Of a stretch of 12,500 nt of DNA, positions 8,541 to 12,500 are shown one piece after another; positions within the stretch are counted from its first letter, which is position 1, and each line of letters begins with the position of its first letter. The position numbers and the translations under genes were made by a program. The stretch is taken from positions 15,771,163-15,783,662 of the forward strand of contig CM018903.1 of the NCBI GenBank assembly GCA_009663005.1, in the 5' to 3' direction. This stretch comes from Actinidia chinensis. Taxonomy: Eukaryota; Streptophyta; Magnoliopsida; Ericales; Actinidiaceae. The notes below the pieces were generated by a model. It did no database searches. It was not told the origin of the DNA and saw only the letters and a program-made list of their open reading frames with translations.

Positions 8541-9540
8541 ATGGCCAATATCATAAGAACATACATGGTCAAAGGTCAATTGATTACTAGACCCCCACAT
8601 TTTTCCGGTAGCAATTATAACTATTGAAAAGCTAGAATGAGGATATTTTTTCAAGCAAACGATTATGATGTTGGAACATCATAGAAATTGGCCTATCATA
8701 CCAACAAAAATAATGGTAAAAGGAGAAATTTTAAAACCGCAAGATGAATGTACACTTTGTATACAAATGATGTACAAAATAATGCTAACAGCCTTCACAC
8801 TTATATTGCGCACTAGATGGAAATGAATTCTATAGAATTTTTTGGGATACGAGACAACTACAGAAATTTGGGAATAAATTAGAATCACCCACTAAGGAGT
8901 CAACCAAGTAATGATCAACAATAATATCCTATTGACAGAAATACGAATTTTTTAGCAATGGAATCAAATGAAATAATTTCTAGATGTTTATATGTTCACC
9001 CATGTAATAAATGGATTGAATATCTAGTAAGGTATATCGAATATGAAACATGGTGATAAAGATTTCTCAGCGCTTGTTTACTAAGAAATTGTGGGGAACA
9101 AAAGTGGATCGTCAATAGGAAGAATAAAAGACCTCACAAGGATAGGTTTTTTCTTTATGAAATGCTCTGATCTCGATGACACATTAGCTTACAAATTGAA
9201 AGTATTAGCAGATCGATGAAAGCAAAAGAAAAAGAAAATTGTGTTAAAGACTTCATCAATCACTTAACATGAAGCCATATACGATGATGAAGAAAGTGAT
9301 GAGAAAATGGCTTTGTTCACTAGACGATTCAACAAAATATTCAAGAAGAGCCAATTTCCTCAAAGACAAGATAGAAGGAATTTCAGTACAGATGAAAAAT
9401 TAAAGAAGGAGCCAATTATATGATTCGAGTGCAAAAAGTCAGGACATATAAAAGTTGATTGTCCGAAACTAAGAAATGTTCAAAGAAAAATTAAAAGTCA
9501 AAAAGCATTTGCGACTTGGGTAAAGCGATATTGATACATC
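8541..9540 (+). pseudogene. gag: Sirevirus-like gag relic, element B
   Basis: The ATG at 8541, 60 bp after the LTR, opens a frame reading MANIIRTYMVKGQLITRPPH, with FSGSNYNY before a TGA at 8625-8627, where the family has Trp. The next block, KARMRIFFQANDYDV, continues in the same frame. Further pieces need frame changes: PIIPTK (about 8695), a CALDGNEFYRI-like block (about 8806-8836), YMFTHVINGLNI (about 8989-9022), and ESDEKMALFTRRFNKIFKK (about 9292-9345). A zinc knuckle lies at 9421-9462, in which the first Cys codon is TGA and FECKKSGHIKVDC follows. Gag would be the nucleocapsid. I count at least three frameshifts plus many stops. Order and spacing match the Sirevirus family well. Confidence 0.78.
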
Positions 9541-10146
9541 GATGATGCTTCAGGCAATTAAAAAGTGGCAAATCTATGTCTCTGGAAAAACAGAGAAAAT
9601 AATGAGTACATTACGATTTAACTCATTGATGAATTAAGTCAAAATGTCTCTGATGAATTATATGAAGAATTCATTGAAAATGACAAGCAAAAATTGACAT
9701 GCTAAGAAAACAAGTGCTTCACTCACTTTGAAGTTGATAAGTCACCAAAATACCGCATGTCAATGAATTAAAATTAAAAATGGATGAGCTTAACTGCAAC
9801 ATCTTAATTAATTATTGGCGTTGAAAAATTCGTCGAAGGGCAAAAGAATTTCGATTTCTACTTGGATCTCAAGATGTGTAATGATAGTGTGGAATCAGAT
9901 ATAATTACTTCAAAAAAAATAAAAATTAGACAAAATATCTTTGTAAAAATATCTTATCCTCACACTCAAAAACTCCATTTCTTTTGTAATACCAAAGGTT
10001 ATACTATACATTCATGCTATTAAAGATGTGTTAGGAAGAGACTAAAAATAAAGTGGGTCTCTAGAAAATTATCACTAACATTCAAGGATTTAACAGATTT
10101 GGGTACCAAAAACCAATGTTTAAAAACCTCTATATAGGTATGCTTA
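9541..10146 (+). pseudogene. Gag-protease linker relic, element B
   Basis: This part is poorly conserved, as expected for the acidic, Lys/Glu-rich region after the Sirevirus zinc knuckle. Recognisable scraps are VANLCLW near 9568 and ELSQNVSDELYEEFIEND at about 9633-9686, then LGTKNQCL-like text leading into the protease at about 10100-10146. Frequent stops prevent continuous translation. No independent gene is seen here. Confidence 0.5.
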
Positions 10147-10566
10147 AATGCAACATCAAGGAAGGGAAGGTGGTACTTGGATAACGGGTGCTCGCGACAC
10201 ATGATTGAAGACAAATCTATGTTCGCATCTCTATCTTCAAAGGATGGATGGTATGTAACTTTTAGAGATAATAATAAAGGCAAGATCATCAGAATAGATA
10301 ATGTTGGTAAGGAACCCTCTCTTATTATAGAAAATATTTTGCTTGTTGATGGATTGAAATATAATTTACTTAGCATAAGTCAACTATGTGATAGAGAAAA
10401 TAGAGTTATATTTGATAATGCCATTTGCACTATAGAATGCATCAAAGACAACAAAATATTATTTGTTGGTCAAAGATTTGAAAATGTCTATATTTTACAA
10501 TTTATGATGCACCAACTAATGGAAACTTGTCTTGCGGCTATGAATACAATGGTTGTTATGGCATAA
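10147..10566 (+). pseudogene. pol: Copia aspartic protease and pre-integrase relic, element B
   Basis: This is the longest preserved coding block of the element. Around 10171 it reads WYLDNGCSRHM. The catalytic Asp codon is at 10180-10182, and Asn stands where Ser is usual in the D-S-G triad. KDGWYVTFRDNNKGKIIRI follows, then SLIIENILLVDGLKYNLLSI and SQLCDRENRVIFDNA, all in order and without an internal stop from about 10147 to 10563. The tail (GNLSC in one frame, CLAAMN in another, near 10525-10545) shows another frame change just before the integrase. The open frame has no ATG near its start because it was part of a Gag-Pol polyprotein. Confidence 0.82.
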
Positions 10567-11515
10567 AACATTGAACATACTGACATAACCCTCATCTCAA
10601 ACTTGTTAAAAAGGATTTTGTTATTAGGTACCAAAAATATCTTTTGAAAAAGATAGATTTGTGGAGGCATGTCAAGAAAGAAACACCTAAATATCCTTTA
10701 AATCAAAGAATATTGTTGTTCCACTCTAGCCACATCACCTTTCTACATATGGATTTAATAGGCTATCATCTGAAACAATTAGTCTGAAGAAAATAATACA
10801 TTCTTGTAATTGTAGAAAGATGATTTTTCACCGATTTTACATGGGTAATATTTTTAACTCATAAAAATAAAGCGTTTTCCTCAAAACCTCAACCCCCCCC
10901 CCCTCGGGACCCCCGACGCCCGTCGGAGACTAAGGCGCGAGGCATCCGGGGACTACTAGAAGGGGTAGGCCCTCCTTTCCCCCCCTCTTCTGACTAATTC
11001 AAAATGACAAATGACTCACTATTTTAAATATCAGAACCGACCATAGTGGAGAACTTGAAAATGAGTCTTTTACTCAATATTGTGATGAACTAGGAATAGG
11101 GTATAATTTCTCGGCCCCTAGAATCTCTCAACAAAATAGAATTGTAGAGAGAAAAAATAGAATCTTAGAAGAAATGGCGAGAATCATGTTTTGTGAAAAT
11201 TCTCTTCCAAAGTATTTTTGGACTGAAATGGTGAACACCGTATATTTTATTATAAACTGAGCCATGGTTAGACCAATACTAAATAAAAACCCGTATGAAC
11301 TATGAAAAAAAAGAAAACCGAATATAGGTTTCTTTCATACTTTTGGTTTCAAATGCTATGTATTGAACAATGACAAAGATAACTTAGGGAAATTTGATTC
11401 AAAATTAGACAAATCTATTTTCTTGGGTTATTCAACTACAAACAAAACATTTTGAGTATTTAATAAACGAACTTTGATAGTTTAAGAATCCGTTCATGCA
11501 GTATTTGATGAATTT
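10559..11515 (+). pseudogene. pol: Copia integrase relic with DD35E triad, element B
   Basis: Integrase would insert the cDNA into host DNA. MALWHK-like text at about 10553 is the remnant of the HHCC domain. LHMDLIG carries the first Asp (10752-10754), and YILVIVE and FTDFTWVIFLTHKNKAF follow. After a GC-rich insert, IRTDHSGELENESFTQYCDE carries the second Asp (11039-11041), and IVERKNRILEEMARI carries the Glu (11147-11149), exactly 36 codons later, as in DD35E. From 11030 to 11515 there is no frameshift but four stops (11258, 11303, 11453, 11483). The block ends ESVHAVFDEF and is cut at 11516 by another LTR, so RT is not in the window. Confidence 0.85.
10887..11004. other. GC-rich block inside the integrase
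   Basis: Bases 10891-10990 are 70% G+C by count and contain eight CpGs, against roughly one-third G+C around them. The block has an 11-C run (10893-10903), a CCGACG/CGTCGG hairpin (10913-10926, two-base loop) and ends in CTCCTTTCCCCCCCTC. Integrase homology stops before it and resumes after about 11020. TCAAAA occurs on both sides (10881-10886 and 10999-11004), possibly a target duplication. It contains no recognisable gene. Origin unknown: it could be a small insertion, a captured gene fragment or a scrap of a GC-rich element. Confidence 0.6.
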
Positions 11516-11671
11516 TGTAATGTCCCAGACCCGTCAATTTCCCTTAATTACGTAAACTATGACGTGTACGATAATTAGTGTGAATTGTTGGAAGTTTAAG
11601 AGCCAAGTGACCAATTTAGAGTTAGAACTCTTCAGAACCTCAGAATTAAGTTTTTTGCCCAGAATCCTTCT

Positions 11672-11990
11672 TAGCATTCGAATGCTAGTATTGGTGTTCG
11701 AACGTTAAAGGCAAAATTGTTCTTAGTATTCGAATGCTAATATGAGGGTTCGAATGCTTACGCCTGTAACGAGTTTTCATCAAATTTTATGCTTTCATGA
11801 CGTTCGAATGTGGTGTTCGAATGCTGGCCAATTTCTTTTTGGCATTCGAAAGCTAGAATGCGCGTTCGAACACTACAACCTGTACCAGAGACCACCCAGC
11901 TTAACGTGTTTAGAGCATTCGAATGCAGCGTTCGAACGCTAGGGCCAAATTTCTTCTTGGCATTTGAACACCAATGTCAGCGTTCGAATG
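11672..11990. repeat. Three quartets of TTCGAA palindromes
   Basis: TTCGAA hexamers start at 11678, 11697, 11729, 11749; 11803, 11816, 11845, 11865; and 11918, 11931, (TTTGAA at 11962) and 11983. The three groups of four recur every 115-125 bp. Many are extended palindromes: TAGCATTCGAATGCTA (11672-11687, 16 bp), GCATTCGAATGC (11915-11926) and AGCGTTCGAACGCT (11927-11940). The sequence between boxes is also repeated (GGCCAA[A]TTTCTT...TTGGCAT and a following AAAGCCTGT-like tail). The array lies in U3, just upstream of the G-box and TATA-like site. Confidence 0.85.
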
Positions 11991-12003
11991 CTAAAGCCTA
12001 TGT

Positions 12004-12055
12004 CACGTGATATTGTCACATGGGATTATTTCCCTTATATGTCTAAATTATATAC
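12004..12055 (+). promoter_or_regulatory. Candidate LTR promoter: G-box and TATA-like site
   Basis: CACGTG (12004-12009), the plant G-box core, lies about 40 bp before TTATATAC (12048-12055). A CA-repeat stretch and a purine-rich tract follow, so transcription would start near 12080. The layout is that of an LTR promoter on the plus strand. Activity is inferred only. Confidence 0.5.
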
Positions 12056-12087
12056 ACACATACACTTTACACCACACACACACTTCG

Positions 12088-12165
12088 AAGAGAGAGATAA
12101 AGAGAAAGATAAAGAGAAAAGAGAGAAGAGGAGAAAAGAGGAAAAATCATAGGAAAGAAAGAGAG
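12088..12165 (+). repeat. Purine-rich GA tract (R/U5 leader)
   Basis: An almost uninterrupted run of A and G, with AGAGAAAGATAAAGAGAAAA-type repeats, directly follows the presumed start site. Such GA-rich leaders are frequent just downstream of LTR TATA boxes in plant Gypsy elements. It also creates long Lys/Arg/Glu-rich open frames that are not genes. Confidence 0.6.
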
Positions 12166-12500
12166 CTTAAAGGCCTTGGGAAGATAAAAATAAACTAAAG
12201 AAGTATTATTGAATTTGGAGCTTTTTTAAAAAAAAATGCCTTTTTTTTTGGTAAGTCAAGCCTAACGTTTATATATGTATATATAGAAGAATTGTTAGTT
12301 TTAGAGACTTACTTGAGTCTCATTTGAGTTGAGTATTCATTTTATTCGGGGTTTGATTTGATAAATTTGAGTGTGGTGGTTGAAACTCCCCACATTTTCA
12401 TTATGTAGGGCTTATGTTTCAAATTTTAGATCTTCATGAGAAGGAGTTTTGAGGGACATTGTAGGTTATGTTCATCCTAGACATCCAATTTCTAGATCAT

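Larger units (their letters stand above)
6973..11515 (+). mobile_element. Sirevirus-like Copia element B, interrupted
   Basis: The element consists of an LTR (6973-8481), primer site (8484), gag (8541), protease (about 10147) and integrase (10559-11515), in the Copia order with protease before integrase and integrase before RT. It is cut at 11516 by a Gypsy LTR, so RT, RNase H and the 3' LTR must lie beyond the window if they survive. Motifs in gag, the protease YLDNGCSRHM box and the LTR ends place it in the Sirevirus/Maximus group. It is riddled with stops and frameshifts and cannot be autonomous. Confidence 0.8.
11516..12500 (+). repeat. 5' part of a Ty3/Gypsy-type LTR inserted in element B
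   Basis: Integrase coding stops after the codon at 11513-11515, and TGTAATGTCCCAGACCCG begins at 11516. TGTAA[TC]GTCCC-like starts are typical of plant Ty3/Gypsy, especially chromovirus, LTRs. It then shows a U3 repeat array (11672-11990), a G-box, a TATA-like site (12048) and a purine-rich leader, in the order of an LTR promoter. The 3' end is beyond the window, so a full element and a solo LTR cannot be told apart. The left target-site duplication would be AATTT (11511-11515). No coding sequence is seen; open stretches at 11742-12198 are by-products of repeats and purine runs. Confidence 0.7.

Noticed and set aside
8472..8888. Minus-strand open frames of 60 and 69 codons
   Set aside because: They are antisense to element B gag and its leader, with no recognisable domains.
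10020..10376. 118-codon minus-strand open frame
   Set aside because: Antisense to the well-recognised Copia protease, with no independent similarity.
11672..11990. CRISPR-like array of spaced palindromic repeats
   Set aside because: The repeats are short dyads, spacers are themselves repeated, and the context is a plant LTR; there are no cas genes and no prokaryotic sequence.
11742..12198. Several overlapping 60-codon open frames
   Set aside because: They arise from TTCGAA repeats, which read as Phe-Glu or Ser-Asn repeats, and from the GA-rich leader. They are parts of one LTR.
12421..12427. CA followed by AATTT, matching the predicted AATTT target duplication, suggesting a 906-bp solo LTR ending at 12421
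   Set aside because: AATTT is common in AT-rich DNA, no Copia RT resumes after it, and the preceding bases lack a convincing LTR end. The evidence is too weak without downstream sequence.

Overview
This window reads as nuclear DNA of a flowering plant. It is AT-rich, has no bacterial-style gene spacing, and is filled with decayed LTR retrotransposons of plant-specific lineages: Sirevirus-type Ty1/Copia with an initiator-Met-tRNA primer site, and Tat-type Ty3/Gypsy. I see no intact protein-coding gene, no RNA gene and no CRISPR array. Every coding stretch I recognise is broken by stops and frameshifts. The species cannot be named from the sequence.

Layout. 1-600: a low-copy-looking flank with one minus-strand exon relic (450-600) of an unrecognised plant protein. 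601-946: a compact Copia-type LTR with its primer binding site, inserted in or beside that exon, with no recognisable gag after it. 1171-1300: an exact-period 30-bp tandem repeat. 1301-2235: unassigned repeat-like DNA with GACCGGTC palindromes. 2236-4527: Sirevirus-like element A (+ strand), consisting of a 5' LTR, a degenerate primer site and gag, cut off near the start of its zinc knuckle. 4522-6557: a Tat-lineage Gypsy fragment on the minus strand (gag C-terminus, protease, linker, half of reverse transcriptase), fused directly to element A. 6558-6972: unassigned AT-rich DNA. 6973-11515: Sirevirus-like element B (+ strand), with a 1.5-kb LTR, primer site, gag, protease and integrase. A 70% G+C block of about 120 bp interrupts its integrase. 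11516-12500: the start of a Gypsy-type LTR inserted into the end of element B's integrase region. It runs off the window and carries a U3 array of TTCGAA palindromes, a G-box, a TATA-like site and a purine-rich leader.

The pieces do not cooperate as a gene system; the window is a layered insertion record. The inferred order is: host exon relic, then LTR elements into it and nearby; element A and the Tat fragment, later truncated and joined; element B; and finally the Gypsy LTR (and separately the GC-rich block) into element B. The observations most worth following are the three quartets of TTCGAA palindromes, the GC-rich block, and the repeated presence of CpG-containing palindromes in otherwise AT-rich LTR sequence.
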